In this document: positions 44,455 to 55,024 of the stretch, one piece after another | Layout of the letters: the number at the start of each line of letters is the position of its first letter | Position numbering within the stretch: the first letter of the stretch is position 1 | Source: Myxacorys chilensis ATA2-1-KO14 | GTDB taxonomy: Bacteria > Cyanobacteriota > Cyanobacteriia > Leptolyngbyales > Leptolyngbyaceae | Reading direction: 5' to 3' | DNA: 64,000 nt | NCBI GenBank assembly: GCA_019359275.1 | Contig: JAHHHP010000019.1 | Coordinates: 18,481 to 82,480 of the forward strand | The notes under the pieces: generated by a model | The model's database searches: none | What the model saw: only the letters and a program-made list of their open reading frames with translations | Told to the model about the DNA's origin: nothing | Made by a program: the position numbers and the translations under genes

Positions 44455-45774
44455 TTAGGTGAAGATTGCGCTGGTTGGCAAAGCAATTTCAAATACAGTG
44501 CCACTGCCAATTTCTGTGACAACCCGCAAGGTTCCGCCATGCTGATCTTGAACAATCTGACGCGCGATCGAGAGTCCTAGCCCTGTTCCTTTGCCCACAG
44601 GCTTCGTGGTAAACAAAGGGTCAAACACTCTTGCCTGAACTGCTTCTGGAATGCCACCCGCATTGTCACTGATGCGAATGATCGCAGTGTTCTCGACAAG
44701 TTCTGTTTGAATCTGAATTTGGGGGGCTGGTGGTGCAGTTTCCTCGATCGCATCTATGGCATTGGCAAGAATATTCATAAACACCTGATTGAGCGGACCC
44801 GGATAGCATTCAACTTGAGGCAATTCTCCGTAGGCTTTCACAATGGTGACAGCGGGGCGATCGCTATTCGCTTTCAGACGATGCCCAAGAATCACTAGCG
44901 TACTGTTGAGTCCATCATGCAGATTAACTGCAACTTTGCTAATTGAGTCAGAACGAGAAAAGTTTCGGAGCGAAACAGAGATATCTTTAATGCGATCGCT
45001 ACTCAACCGCATCGAATCGAGTAGCTTTGGCAAGTCCTCTAGAACAAACTCAATTTCTAGATCCTCTAGCGCTTGTCGAATCGCAAGCGCAGGCTGAGGG
45101 TAATGCTGCTGATACAGTTGAATAATTTTACCTAAGTCTGCAATGTATTGTTTTGCAGGAGTAATATTGCTGACAATGCAGGCGATTGGATTATTCATTT
45201 CATGAGCAATCCCGGCGACCAATTGCCCTAGCATTGATAGTTTTTCTTGTTGAACCATTTGCACTTGCGTGCTTTGCAGGGCAGCTGTGCGCTCTTCTAC
45301 TCGTTGTTCTAACTGATCCGTAAGCTGTTCCAGTAAATGATTTTGTTGCTGTAGAACTTTGCTTTTCTCCTCCAATGTTTTAGTCAAGTGGTGGAGTTGT
45401 AAATGGACTCGAACTCGTGCTAAAACTTCTTCTTGCTCAAATGGCCTGGTAATGTAATCGATCGCGCCGAGAGACAAGCCTTTAACTTTATTAGCAGTAT
45501 CTGAAAGGGCCGTCATGAAGATGATTGGAATGTGTTGCGTTGCAGAATTTGCCTTAAGACGAGAACAGGTTTCAAAGCCATTGATTCCAGGCATTTCTAC
45601 ATCTAACAAAATTAAAGCAGGCAATTCACACTCCACCGCTTCAAGAGCACTTTGGCCATCAACAGCGACTCGAATCTTTAGTCCTATGCTTCCTAAAGTT
45701 TGAGCTAGAATAGCCAAATTCGTCCGACTGTCATCTACAATTAGAACAAATTCCTCATCCTGATAGTGATTCAT
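44455..45774 (-). CDS. Receiver-histidine kinase protein
   Basis: 439 aa. N-terminal receiver: VLIVDDSRTNLA (acidic pair ~14-15), LPALILLDVEMPGINGFE (phospho-Asp58), IFMTAL (Thr), and DYITRPFE where the usual Lys before Pro is Arg (~110). Coiled coil ~130-175, then H box MLGQLVAGIAHEMNNPIACI (His191), DRIKDISVSLRNFSRSDS, N box NQVFMNILANAIDAIEE, and ATPase lobe ISDNAGGIPE ... GKGTGLGLSIARQIVQ. Cytoplasmic relay kinase, usually partner of a hybrid kinase; the upstream hybrid kinase 10 nt away is a remnant. Kinase core closely resembles that of the permease-kinase at 41739. Confidence 0.92.
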   Translation of the reverse strand: MNHYQDEEFVLIVDDSRTNLAILAQTLGSIGLKIRVAVDGQSALEAVECELPALILLDVEMPGINGFETCSRLKANSATQHIPIIFMTALSDTANKVKGLSLGAIDYITRPFEQEEVLARVRVHLQLHHLTKTLEEKSKVLQQQNHLLEQLTDQLEQRVEERTAALQSTQVQMVQQEKLSMLGQLVAGIAHEMNNPIACIVSNITPAKQYIADLGKIIQLYQQHYPQPALAIRQALEDLEIEFVLEDLPKLLDSMRLSSDRIKDISVSLRNFSRSDSISKVAVNLHDGLNSTLVILGHRLKANSDRPAVTIVKAYGELPQVECYPGPLNQVFMNILANAIDAIEETAPPAPQIQIQTELVENTAIIRISDNAGGIPEAVQARVFDPLFTTKPVGKGTGLGLSIARQIVQDQHGGTLRVVTEIGSGTVFEIALPTSAIFT

Positions 45775-45783
45775 CTTTTCTAC

Positions 45784-46388
45784 TTAACTAAATAAATTTT
45801 TGGATAAAATTTCGAGTTGCTTGACTTCAAAATCTTTTGCAAACCGGGTTAATGTTTGTGCAAAGAGAACAAATTGAGGATTCTGCCTCAGCGTTTCCGC
45901 TTCTTTAGCAACAGCATTGAGGTTGCCGCGTTTAATGAGATCTTGAAGCCGTAACAGAATTTTCAGGTCGGGCGGAATAAGCGTTGCTGAATTTACTTCA
46001 TTTACATCTATTCCAGCATTTGCTTTTACGTCATCTTTTTTGTAGCTCCACTCTAAGCCCAAATGATCTTGCAATAGTTCTAGTAATTGATCGGCTTGGA
46101 CAGGCTTCGCTAGAGTTGACGATTTATTTCTACCAAGTTGCGTGAGGCAGCCGTATAGCTATCCAACTGCTGATCAACGCGATCGCTCACTTCGCCCCGC
46201 AGTTGAGATGCCGAATCACTTACCGCTTGCTGCCCATTGCGCAGCAATAAATATCCAGTCAACCCAACGGCTGTAAAGACTTGCATAACGAAGGGAACGA
46301 CGAGGATGAGGTGCAAAGGAATCTTGCGCGAAGGGTTTTCCGGAGGGCAAGACTGCTGCTCAGTAGAATGATTCTTCATGAGAGGCAT
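45784..46388 (-). pseudogene. Hybrid sensor kinase remnant with large internal deletion
   Basis: The 5' part (from ATG 46388 or 46379) encodes a membrane sensor N-terminus: PLHLILVVPFVMQVFTAVGL, RNGQQAVSDSASQLRGEVSD, and LDSYTAASRNLVEINRQL, then a stop at 46110-46112. In another frame, directly at the junction, the sequence continues STLAKPVQADQLLELLQDHL GLEW..., the last strand and helix of a receiver domain (the LxKPV signature), and runs to 45784. The extracytoplasmic rest, HAMP, kinase and most of the receiver, normally several hundred residues, are missing. It ends 9 nt before the receiver-kinase gene, which suggests the pair once formed an operon. Confidence 0.72.
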
Positions 46389-46546
46389 GGTGGTTTGCTG
46401 ATCGTCACATGTCAGAATTCCCGTACCTGCTTTTAATAATCTCAGTAGATCTACAGGCAATCTCGCGAGAGCAATCTGTGTGTCAACCGTGGAGCTAAAA
46501 AAAATGTGATGAAGCTTCTCGTTCTTCTCCACCTGCGCCACAACCC

Positions 46547-46583
46547 AAAAAATGCCCCGCTAGTCTCACAGGAAGCTAGCGGG
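46547..46583 (-). terminator. Rho-independent terminator (minus strand)
   Basis: Perfect 8-bp stem CCCGCTAG/CTAGCGGG (46556-46563 with 46576-46583), then GCAT and six T on the minus strand (46552-46547). Ends the transporter operon at 46759-49061. Confidence 0.75.
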
Positions 46584-46758
46584 AATGGATTTGTAGGAAG
46601 AGGGCTGGGATGCCTGCTGCATTGACGGTACTGCAAAGATTCGGTTGCTGAGAGGAATGCGATCAACGGAAGGAGCGCTGTTCAGTCGAGGTGACTCAAT
46701 CGGAGAAGATTGATCAGTTTGAGAGAATAGTGCTACGACTCGCTACGGAAAGCAAATC

Positions 46759-47658
46759 CTAAATGGCACTACCCGAATTTGATTGCAAAAACTCTTTCAC
46801 CACTTGTTTCACATCTTCTTTTTTGCCATCCACGCGATAATTCAACTCGCGCATTTTCTGTTCAGAAATTTTGCCACCGAGTTGATCGAGAACTTGACGC
46901 AAGTCGGAATGTTTTTGAAACAGGTCTTGACGCACCACGGCGGCAGCTTGGTAAGGCGGAAAATAGCGCTTATCGTCTTCAAGCACTACTAGATCTTGCG
47001 CCGACAGCAATCCATCTGTTGTATTGCCTGCAACGAGGTCTACTTGTTTGTCTTGAAGCGCCCGATAGAGCAGACCGAGATCTAACACCTTGGGTTGTCC
47101 TGAAAATTTTAGATTGTATGTTTTTGATAGACCCGGAAAGCCATCTTCGCGATTGAGAAATTCAAATCCAAATCCAGCCGTCCATTTTGGGGTTTGTGCT
47201 GCCGCCTGAGAAAGCGTTTTTAATTTGTATTGACGGGCATCTGCACCACGAATTACCATCGCAAATCCATTGTTGAAGCCAAAGGGTGCGCTCCATGCCA
47301 GTTGAAACCGTCGAACATATTCATCTTTTACGGTTTCAAAAACCTGCTTTGGATCTGTGATGACAGGTAGCTTCAGAATCGTTGTATAAGCCGTTCCAGA
47401 ATATTCTGGGTACAGATCAATCTGTCCATTCACGATGCCGTTGTGACAGACAAAGGTTCCACCGAGATTAAACTTTCGCTCGACTTGTAACTTTGTTTTG
47501 CTCTCAATCTGCTGCGCTAGGATTTCTCCTAAAATAATTTGTTCAGTGAAATTCTTAGTACCGATAACAACTTTGTCTTGTGTCGGTTGGCAAGCCGCGA
47601 TCGCACTGAGTAATCCCACCATCAGCAAGAACAACGCTACAAACTTCTTAACCTTCAT
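46759..47658 (-). CDS. Osmoprotectant-type ABC transporter substrate-binding lipoprotein
   Basis: 299 aa OpuAC/OpuCC-like binding protein for glycine betaine, choline or similar. Lipoprotein signal LLMVGLLSAIAACQPTQDKV (lipobox AIAAC, Cys ~23). Family segments: VVIGTKNFTEQIILGEILAQ (~31-50), IDLYPEYSGTAYTTIL (~83-98), FGFNNGFAMVIRG, DLVAGNTTDGLLSAQDLVVL (~209-228). Start ATG overlaps the permease stop (ATGA), so tightly coupled. Ligand identity not readable. Confidence 0.9.
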   Translation of the reverse strand: MKVKKFVALFLLMVGLLSAIAACQPTQDKVVIGTKNFTEQIILGEILAQQIESKTKLQVERKFNLGGTFVCHNGIVNGQIDLYPEYSGTAYTTILKLPVITDPKQVFETVKDEYVRRFQLAWSAPFGFNNGFAMVIRGADARQYKLKTLSQAAAQTPKWTAGFGFEFLNREDGFPGLSKTYNLKFSGQPKVLDLGLLYRALQDKQVDLVAGNTTDGLLSAQDLVVLEDDKRYFPPYQAAAVVRQDLFQKHSDLRQVLDQLGGKISEQKMRELNYRVDGKKEDVKQVVKEFLQSNSGSAI

Positions 47659-48281
47659 TTCTTCACCGTAAGACGACGTTCAACCCAACCCAGAATAAAA
47701 TCAGCGACGAGTGCTAAAATCGCCGCCGGAACCGCTCCCGCGAGGATAAGTTGATTATCCACCACGGCGACCCCCCGAAAAATAAACGTCCCTAACCCTC
47801 CTGCCCCTACAGCCGCCGCGATCGTTGCGAGTCCGATACTAATCACGGTTGCTACGCGCACGCCTGCCAAAATCACGCCCAGAGCCAACGGCAGTTCGAC
47901 CTGTAGCAGGAGTTGTCTGTCGGTCATGCCTAGCCCTCGTCCCGCTTCTCGAATGGCTGGATCGACGCTCATAATCCCAACGTATGTGTTGCGAATAATC
48001 GGCAGTAGAGAGTAAAGAATGAGCGCGACGATCGCGGTTCGCGCTCCGATGCCACCAATGATGGGAATCGGTAATAGAAATCCAAACAGTGCCAAACTTG
48101 GAATGGTTTGCATCACGTTTGCGAATCCTAAAATTGGCGTTCTCAGTTGAGGTTTACGCGTGATCAAAATGCCCAGCGGAATGCCGATTAGGATGGCGAT
48201 CGCAGTCGCCACTAACACTAACGTTAAATGTTCTCCAGTAGATTGCAAAATTTCGTTGGCGTAACGAGTGAGAAAATTCAT
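47655..48281 (-). CDS. Osmoprotectant-type ABC transporter permease
   Basis: 208 aa, OpuCB/OpuCD-like. About five membrane helices (LTLVLVATAIAILIGIPLGI, IGARTAIVALILYSLLPIIR) and the EAA-type coupling loop DPAIREAGRGLGMTDRQLLL (~115-134). Normal length for the family. Sits between the ATPase (45 nt) and the binding protein (4-nt overlap). Only one permease gene, so it presumably homodimerises. Confidence 0.92.
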   Translation of the reverse strand: MNFLTRYANEILQSTGEHLTLVLVATAIAILIGIPLGILITRKPQLRTPILGFANVMQTIPSLALFGFLLPIPIIGGIGARTAIVALILYSLLPIIRNTYVGIMSVDPAIREAGRGLGMTDRQLLLQVELPLALGVILAGVRVATVISIGLATIAAAVGAGGLGTFIFRGVAVVDNQLILAGAVPAAILALVADFILGWVERRLTVKK

Positions 48282-48326
48282 TCGGCTAATCCATTGAACT
48301 TAAATCCATTAAACCTAGACGTGAGC

Positions 48327-49061
48327 CTAAGGGTACTCTGATTTGCGAGTGCTGAGAAAAGCTTGGGCTTCGGGATGCTGCGATCGCGCAAAGTCTTGAG
48401 GGGTTGCCAGTTCTACCAGTTGCCCCGCCTGCATTAAGCCGATCTGAGAACCGAGAGTAAAGGCTTCTCCAATATCGTGAGTAACGAAGACAACGGTTTT
48501 GCCTAACTGTTGCTGCAAGCGTTTGAACTCCCGTTGAAGTTCGACTCGCGTAATCGGATCAAGCGCGCCGAATGGCTCGTCCATTAGCAGGAGCGGCGGA
48601 TCGGCCGCTAAGGCTCTGGCAACTCCCACGCGCTGGCGCTGCCCCCCAGAAAGCTCGTGAGGATAACGACGGGCAAATTGAGCCGGATCTAACCCAACAA
48701 GATGAAGTAATTCGTCTACTCTCGATTTGATGCGCTGGGAAGGCCATTTCTCTAGTGCCGGAACAACACCAACGTTGCGCTCAATAGTCAAATGAGGAAA
48801 TAGACCGACCTCCTGAATCACATATCCAATTCGCCGCCGTAGGTGAATCGGATTCCACGTTTGGGTGGAAACGCCTTCAACTTGGATTTCGCCTGCGGTT
48901 GGGGTTAGCAAATGATTGATTAATCGCAAGGTTGTTGTTTTGCCGCAGCCGCTTCGTCCCAATAATACTAATGTCTCACCTTGACCAATGCTAAAACTGA
49001 GGTCAGAGAGTAAGGGGCGGCGTTCTAGAGAGTAGTAGACGTGACGGAACTCAACAACCAT
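48327..49061 (-). CDS. Osmoprotectant-type ABC transporter ATP-binding protein
   Basis: 244 aa. Walker A LVLLGRSGCGKTTTLRLINH (~31-50), Q loop GYVIQEVGLFPHLT, signature ELSGGQRQRVGVARALAAD (~135-153), Walker B LLLMDEPFGALDPITRVELQ (~156-175), H loop VFVTHDIGEAF. Same subfamily as OpuCA/ProV but without the C-terminal CBS pair that senses ionic strength, so regulation must differ. First gene of the three-gene operon. Confidence 0.92.
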   Translation of the reverse strand: MVVEFRHVYYSLERRPLLSDLSFSIGQGETLVLLGRSGCGKTTTLRLINHLLTPTAGEIQVEGVSTQTWNPIHLRRRIGYVIQEVGLFPHLTIERNVGVVPALEKWPSQRIKSRVDELLHLVGLDPAQFARRYPHELSGGQRQRVGVARALAADPPLLLMDEPFGALDPITRVELQREFKRLQQQLGKTVVFVTHDIGEAFTLGSQIGLMQAGQLVELATPQDFARSQHPEAQAFLSTRKSEYP

Positions 49062-49153
49062 AATCTGTCATTCATGATTCGTGAAGGTAAGCCGATGTCG
49101 GATATTAGATGGAGTGAGCAAACCGATTGACACAGCTTCTAGATGAGTCGTGG

Positions 49154-50791
49154 CTAATATCCGTTGCGATCGCGCTCCTGACCTAAAATATCCACTTCAT
49201 AACGCTCTGCCGCTAATAGCACTTGAATGCCTCGTTCTTGACAGCGTTGGGACAAGGCTGCAACTTGGGCAACAGTTGCGGCGCTTGAGGAATCTAGTTC
49301 GGGATGCAATGCATCTAAACATCCCTTAAACCCTAAGCACGCTAACCCATAAATCAGCCGTTTGCTTAAATCAGCATGTTCGTTATAAATGCAGCCGCCG
49401 TGCGTGTCTAAATTTTTAGTCGAAACGATTCGAGAAAAGTAGTCGCCAACTCGCTTGTTGGGCTTACCCTTGGCGTAGCTCACAATGCCCACTTCTTTAC
49501 CTGTTTTCTTGTTAATCTCGGTGTAGTCTGTGCAGTCAAAACAGGTAAATAGTTCTGCGATCGATTTGCCGCCCGCATTCACCATCTCTTGCCGATGCGA
49601 GAGCGGAATGTTTCTACTAATTGACAAATAATCTAGATAATTGGGACGCTTAAGATCAACGCTGCACGCTGTTTCCAGGTTGACAATGCCAAACCTCATC
49701 TTGTAGCGCTTTCCTAAATTGTTCTGAACAGTCTGAGCACATACAAAAACATTGCCGAGCCGATAGCCCCCTTCCCGCGTTCTAGCCGGAAAACTAAAGT
49801 AGTTGGCGATCGTTGAAGCCAGTTTGAGAACAGTGTCGTGTTTGTTGACAAACAAGTAAGCTTCCTCAAATCGACGCAGGGACGATCGCAAGGTATTTGC
49901 GCGACCTGAAATAATTGTATCGGCTGGAATATCAGGCGCAACTAACACCAGTTTGCTCAACCGAAAAACGTTGCCGATGTCGGGCGAGGGAGTCTTATTT
50001 TGCGCGTTCATGCTAAGGCTGCCAATCGACTCTCGATCAAACACATCCGATAGAATGCGTACGGCCTGGGTGACAACAAATGCGCCCATACTGTGACCAA
50101 TAAACGAAAGCCGAATGCGCTTGTTCTTCCAGTAGTTCGCTCCTGCGTCCGGCTGAGGTGATGCCGACTCAACGATCGCGCGATCGAGTTGACGCACAAG
50201 CTCAACCAAGTCAGGCACACCGTAATGATTTGCTCGCCACGTATCTCTGAAATAAACCGTGAGTCTCAACACAATGAGTGTTGCAATAAACAGAATAATT
50301 GGAACGGTCAAAAACAAAAAAATTTTCAGAGAAGCGACAAATAAGCTGCACAGGCTAACGAAAATGCTAACTGCCAGAAAGATTCCCATTAGCAATGGAA
50401 TTGAGTTCAACGTATAACGCAGTTTGTCCCAAAAGCTGCCCGATTCATCGTTGTTAAATTTCTCCGATGACCATCGATACCCAATCACGACCAATCCTTT
50501 CGGAACGCGATCGCGATACTGATCGCGCAAATATTCACACGCGGTTGTATACCAGGTATTTGCCCCGTTACGATCGGTGTTGTAACCATGAGTCAGAACT
50601 AAAACTTGTGCATCACTCTCGTGTTCTCTAAGATATCGAGCAATATCGCTCATTGATGTATTAGGTTCCCCCGACACATCTTCTTCGATCCGATCCTCAA
50701 CATTGAGCGGAGCCGTACTCATGACGAAATACCCTGGACAAACAGCGTCCTGCACGTATAGGGGACGAATATTTAGTAGATGATGACTCAT
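49154..50791 (-). CDS. Membrane-associated alpha/beta hydrolase (DUF900-like)
   Basis: 545 aa from ATG 50791 (MSHHLLNIRPLYVQDAVCPG); an ATG 15 codons upstream is open. Alpha/beta hydrolase pattern: VLVLTHGYNTDRNGANTWYT (~63-82), KGLVVIGYRWSSEKF, and nucleophile elbow RLSFIGHSMGAFVVTQAVRI (GHSMG, ~232-236). Between them (~130-185) two or three membrane helices (LLMGIFLAVSIFVSLCSLFV; FLTVPIILFIATLIVLRLTV) interrupt the fold. Later part carries KLVLVAPDIPADTIISGR and a long C-terminal domain (~300-545) with no known match. Substrate unknown. Confidence 0.8.
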   Translation of the reverse strand: MSHHLLNIRPLYVQDAVCPGYFVMSTAPLNVEDRIEEDVSGEPNTSMSDIARYLREHESDAQVLVLTHGYNTDRNGANTWYTTACEYLRDQYRDRVPKGLVVIGYRWSSEKFNNDESGSFWDKLRYTLNSIPLLMGIFLAVSIFVSLCSLFVASLKIFLFLTVPIILFIATLIVLRLTVYFRDTWRANHYGVPDLVELVRQLDRAIVESASPQPDAGANYWKNKRIRLSFIGHSMGAFVVTQAVRILSDVFDRESIGSLSMNAQNKTPSPDIGNVFRLSKLVLVAPDIPADTIISGRANTLRSSLRRFEEAYLFVNKHDTVLKLASTIANYFSFPARTREGGYRLGNVFVCAQTVQNNLGKRYKMRFGIVNLETACSVDLKRPNYLDYLSISRNIPLSHRQEMVNAGGKSIAELFTCFDCTDYTEINKKTGKEVGIVSYAKGKPNKRVGDYFSRIVSTKNLDTHGGCIYNEHADLSKRLIYGLACLGFKGCLDALHPELDSSSAATVAQVAALSQRCQERGIQVLLAAERYEVDILGQERDRNGY

Positions 50792-50884
50792 GGCTTGTTC
50801 TAGGGGGCTAAAAGAACAGTGAATAGTGCGTCGCAATCATAACGTGGCTCTCGGACAACACTAAACTTGCGTTAACAATACATA

Positions 50885-50919
50885 CAAAAAATCCTCTCAG
50901 TTTACGCAAAACTGAGAGG
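50885..50919 (-). terminator. Rho-independent terminator of the rpo operon
   Basis: Perfect 11-bp stem CCTCTCAGTTT/AAACTGAGAGG (50893-50903 with 50909-50919), 5-nt loop, then AT and six T on the minus strand. 40 nt after the rpoC2 stop. Confidence 0.9.
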
Positions 50920-50958
50920 GTTGATCATAAAGACAGATAGCCGTAGAGAAACTAACGA

Positions 50959-53900
50959 TTACAGATCGTCATCTAGAGTGTCATCAATCAAATCGTCATC
51001 ATCATCATCCAAAACCGGTGAGAACGATGGACTGGGGGCACCTTCATCCTCTAATACATCTGGCGTCTCCGCCGCTCCAAAGCTCTCGAAGCTAAAGCTG
51101 GGGCGATCCTCGATGCTATCTAAGCCGTAAGTACGAGCGGTGCGATCGTCGAGTACCATTTCCGAAAAATCGGTATCGTCATCAAAGATCGTCGGGTCGT
51201 ACACCGGATCGAGATCCGGGCTACCCACTTCTTCGTAAGCATTGAATCCCGTTCCAGCCGGAATTAGGCGACCAATGATCACGTTCTCTTTGAGACCGCG
51301 CAGCCAGTCGGACTTGCCCTCGATCGCCGCTTCAGTCAAGACGCGAGTCGTCTCTTGGAAACTCGCCGCCGAGATGAAGCTATCGGTGTTGAGCGATGCC
51401 TTCGTGATTCCCAACAGTACCGGAGTATATTGGGCAGGCGCACCACCCGTAATCGACATGGCTTCATTCACCTGATCGATTTGGTACAGCTCGACCAATT
51501 CTCCAGGCAGCATGGTGGTGTCACCACCGTCATCTACCCGCCCCTTCGAGGTCATCTGACGCACAACGACTTCGATATGCTTATCCGAGATGTCAATCCC
51601 TTGAGATTGATACACCGCTTGCACTTCGTTCACCAGGAAGGTCTGCACCTCGCGCAAACTAAAGGCGGAGGCATCAAGACTGCCCAATTCCTCACTCTTA
51701 GCTTGGAAGAGCACTTCCAGCAATTCGTGCGGATTCGCTGGGCCGTCGGTGAGGCGCTCTCCCGCCAGCACTTTTTGTTCGTCAGACACGATCACGTTCT
51801 GGCCCGGCCCCAAGGGATACTCGGTGATCAGACCATCGCGATCGATAATCTTCACTTCAACCGAATCATCCTCTCCATAAACCACTTGTGCGGTTCCAGG
51901 TCGTTTTGCCAGGACGCACGCTTCCTTCGGCTTGCGACCTTCTAGCAGTTCTTCAATTCTCGGTAAACCTTGAATGATGTCTCCGGTCTTGGTGCGCTCA
52001 AAAATCAGCAGTACCAGGTTGTCACCCCGCTGTACCAAGTCGCCATCGTCTACGTGCAACACGGCTCCTGGAGACACTCGATATGGACGTGCCACTCGCA
52101 GCGTCACCTGATTTCCGTCCACTTGCAGCACTTGACCCGAGTCTTCGAGCGGTTGCTTAGGCGAGAGATCCATGCCAGCAACCATCAGATCACCTGGACT
52201 GACGGACGGTGTGCCTTTGGCTTCTAGCGTGACCGTATCTGCTTCACGCACCACGAGAATGCGACGAATCGCTTCCGCCCCTTGGCGAATCCCCTGAACT
52301 TCCCCAGCTTCCTTACACTGAATTTCAGTTCGAGCGACGACAGCTCCCGGTGCAATTTGGTCACCGTCTTGTACCAAGATCTGTGTGCTGGTTCTGCCCT
52401 GCGTAGTATCCGCTGAGATGTCCCGACGAATCACTAACGATTCAAGAATCACCAACTGTAAGCGATTAACATCCGGATCGTCGGTATCGGTTACCACTTC
52501 GATGTCGGCGGCCAAAGCAGAATCCTGATCGATCTCTAGCACCAGTTGAGTCCGTAGCAGGTCATGTCCTTCGACCGACTTGACGCGCTCACCGTCTTTG
52601 TAAGGCAAACGCTGGACGGCCCGCAGGCGAATTGCCCGTCCAGATTCCTCAGCGCTCGATTCTTGACTCGGCACAGATGGCTCATCGGGTACGGCAAATT
52701 CCATTACTGGGCGCAGCAAAATTGCCGGACCTTCAGGTGTCTCAATGTACTCTGCGTAGCGCAGTTCTTCGGAGATCAATCCGGGCATCACCTGCTGACC
52801 AGGATTAACCAGAACGGCTTCTCCCTTAGTAATCACATCATCGAGGTTATCGATCATGTGCAGATCGCCAGGTTTAACTACGATTTCCCGCAGAATGTCG
52901 TTCTTCTGGGTCACTTCGACGACCCCATTGCTCTGGCAGAAGATATCTTTTACCACTTCTGTGCCAGCTTCCACATACTGACCGTCTTCGACCATCAGCA
53001 AGGAAATGTCTTTGTTGACCTCATGCGCTTCTTCTGGAATCCACAGCAGCGTACCGCCTTTGACGACTTCGTACCCTTGCTTGGCTTTGCCTTTTTTGCC
53101 AATTTCAACTCCAGAGTATTTGATGATGCCACCCGTTTGAGTATGGTAGCGATCGTCAACTAACTCGGCGACCACCTGACCGCTTGTGACCTCGGTTCCG
53201 GGCGTGGCTTTCAGCAAGAAGATTTGGTTGTTGGTCGTTTCGAGGAAATACTGATCGCGTCCTTGGTTGCTATCCACGCGCACCTTGGCTTGATCGAGCA
53301 TCACTGAAGCGGTAATGATTTCAATTTCCCGTCCACCTTTGCTGTTTTCGCTCGTTTCCGGCAGTCGAACGATACCGCCGTTTTCGGTCACAACCTTTGT
53401 TTCGGCGATCGTCCCGCCTGCCACCACGCGATCGCCGTTCTTCACGATCGGCTCAGCTCCCGGCGGCAAGTTGTAGACTTCTCCAGAGAGAACCCACATT
53501 AAGCCACCCCGCTGAGCAATCCGGGTGGTGTTGCCCTGACGGTCTTTTTTCTCTTCGGGCACAACATCTGCAAATCGGACTTCCCCTGCTAGGTCAGAGG
53601 CAACGTCTTTTGCTGCTTTCTCAGTCGTCTTGCGACCTCGACCCGTCAATGGCACTTCGGCCAAGATTTGACCGACTTTCACATGCTGTCCGTCTCTAAC
53701 CAGCAGGGTTGCACCTTGAGCAACCGTGAAAGTTTGCTGCTGTCCGTCTTTACTGTCGAGCAAAATCTTGAGGTCAGATCCGACGCTTTCAACGATCAGC
53801 GCATCTTCTCCGTGACGGGTGCGGAGCGGACGAGTTCTCAATTTCTTCGGTAATTTAATGGTGCCCGCAAAGCTAGCTTTTTCTTGACGCGCCATTTCTC

Positions 53901-54948
53901 CGGTAAACACACCACCCGTGTGGAATGTCCGCATCGTAAGCTGGGTTCCCGGTTCACCAATCGACTGCGCCGCGATGATGCCCACCGCTTCGCCGATGTC
54001 AACCATCTGATTGTGTGCCAAGCTCCAGCCATAGCAGTGCTGACAGACCGATCGCGCCGCTTCGCAGGTCAGCGGCGATCGCGCCACTACCTCTTTCACT
54101 TTGGCTTTGCCGATCTGCTGAGTAATCTCGTTGGAGATCGCTTCGTTGCGAGCCACAATGACTTCGCCAGTTTCAGGATGTAGCACATCAGCCGCCGCAA
54201 CCCGTCCCAACAGCCGATCTTTGAGGGGAATAAGGGTGCGATCGCCGTCCATCATTGGACGAACCGGAATGCCGCGCTCAGTGCCACAATCCACCTCACG
54301 GATGATCACGTCCTGAGAGACATCGACCAATCGACGAGTGAGATAGCCAGAGTCTGCTGTTCGGAGGGCCGTATCCACAAGACCCTTCCGCGCCCCATAC
54401 GAGGAGATGATGTACTCAGTAACGGTCAAGCCTTCCCGGAAGTTGGTCTTAATCGGTAGGTCAATAATTTCCCCTTGCGGGTTTGCCATCAAACCGCGCA
54501 TTCCGACTAACTGACGAACTTGAGAGATATTACCCCGCGCTCCAGAGAACGCCATCATGTAAACCGAGTTCAAGGGGTCGTTTGACTGGAAGTGACGCAC
54601 CACTTCATCTTTTAGGTCTTCGCTCGTTCCGTTCCATGTATCGATAACTTTCTGGAAACGCTCGACTTCTGTAATCTCGCCGCGCGTGTACTTTTCTTCT
54701 GTTTCCCGAATCGTTTCCTCGGCGGCATCTAACAATTTGCGCTTACTGGGAGGAATTTGCAAGTCATCAACGCTAATCGATACGCCTGCTTTCGTCGCAT
54801 ATCGGAAGCCCAATTCTTTGATCAAATCCGCCATTTGAGCCGTTCGCGCCGTTCCATATTGCGTGAATGACCATGAAATCAGGTTGGTCAACTGCTTCTT
54901 GTTGATTACCTGATTGCGAAACACTTGCTTTTCTGTTTGCTCTGCCAT
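50959..54948 (-). CDS. rpoC2: RNA polymerase beta' subunit, C-terminal part (RpoC2)
   Basis: 1329 aa. Cyanobacteria and plastids split beta' into RpoC1 and RpoC2; RpoC2 carries the trigger loop and bridge helix plus a long insertion (SI3) made of sandwich-barrel hybrid motifs. Seen: [20 protein letters not shown] (~20-39), [20 protein letters not shown] (~130-149), [13 protein letters not shown] (~345-357), and after the insertion [20 protein letters not shown] (~1185-1204) and [15 protein letters not shown]. The zinc-site cysteines [23 protein letters not shown] are present (~225-310). C-terminus is Asp-rich ([16 protein letters not shown]). Last gene of the operon, followed by a strong terminator. 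Confidence 0.97.
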   Translation of the reverse strand: MAEQTEKQVFRNQVINKKQLTNLISWSFTQYGTARTAQMADLIKELGFRYATKAGVSISVDDLQIPPSKRKLLDAAEETIRETEEKYTRGEITEVERFQKVIDTWNGTSEDLKDEVVRHFQSNDPLNSVYMMAFSGARGNISQVRQLVGMRGLMANPQGEIIDLPIKTNFREGLTVTEYIISSYGARKGLVDTALRTADSGYLTRRLVDVSQDVIIREVDCGTERGIPVRPMMDGDRTLIPLKDRLLGRVAAADVLHPETGEVIVARNEAISNEITQQIGKAKVKEVVARSPLTCEAARSVCQHCYGWSLAHNQMVDIGEAVGIIAAQSIGEPGTQLTMRTFHTGGVFTGEMARQEKASFAGTIKLPKKLRTRPLRTRHGEDALIVESVGSDLKILLDSKDGQQQTFTVAQGATLLVRDGQHVKVGQILAEVPLTGRGRKTTEKAAKDVASDLAGEVRFADVVPEEKKDRQGNTTRIAQRGGLMWVLSGEVYNLPPGAEPIVKNGDRVVAGGTIAETKVVTENGGIVRLPETSENSKGGREIEIITASVMLDQAKVRVDSNQGRDQYFLETTNNQIFLLKATPGTEVTSGQVVAELVDDRYHTQTGGIIKYSGVEIGKKGKAKQGYEVVKGGTLLWIPEEAHEVNKDISLLMVEDGQYVEAGTEVVKDIFCQSNGVVEVTQKNDILREIVVKPGDLHMIDNLDDVITKGEAVLVNPGQQVMPGLISEELRYAEYIETPEGPAILLRPVMEFAVPDEPSVPSQESSAEESGRAIRLRAVQRLPYKDGERVKSVEGHDLLRTQLVLEIDQDSALAADIEVVTDTDDPDVNRLQLVILESLVIRRDISADTTQGRTSTQILVQDGDQIAPGAVVARTEIQCKEAGEVQGIRQGAEAIRRILVVREADTVTLEAKGTPSVSPGDLMVAGMDLSPKQPLEDSGQVLQVDGNQVTLRVARPYRVSPGAVLHVDDGDLVQRGDNLVLLIFERTKTGDIIQGLPRIEELLEGRKPKEACVLAKRPGTAQVVYGEDDSVEVKIIDRDGLITEYPLGPGQNVIVSDEQKVLAGERLTDGPANPHELLEVLFQAKSEELGSLDASAFSLREVQTFLVNEVQAVYQSQGIDISDKHIEVVVRQMTSKGRVDDGGDTTMLPGELVELYQIDQVNEAMSITGGAPAQYTPVLLGITKASLNTDSFISAASFQETTRVLTEAAIEGKSDWLRGLKENVIIGRLIPAGTGFNAYEEVGSPDLDPVYDPTIFDDDTDFSEMVLDDRTARTYGLDSIEDRPSFSFESFGAAETPDVLEDEGAPSPSFSPVLDDDDDDLIDDTLDDDL

Positions 54949-55024
54949 CGGTTGCCCGCCTCTAGATTTATGATTTTGGAGTTGGAATTTTGGCTCTATA
55001 CTCTATCCAAAATCCCAATTCGCT

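Noticed and set aside
52431..53163. Long plus-strand frames over rpoC2 (e.g. 52564-53163)
   Set aside because: Antisense shadows of a certain gene in GC-rich codon context.
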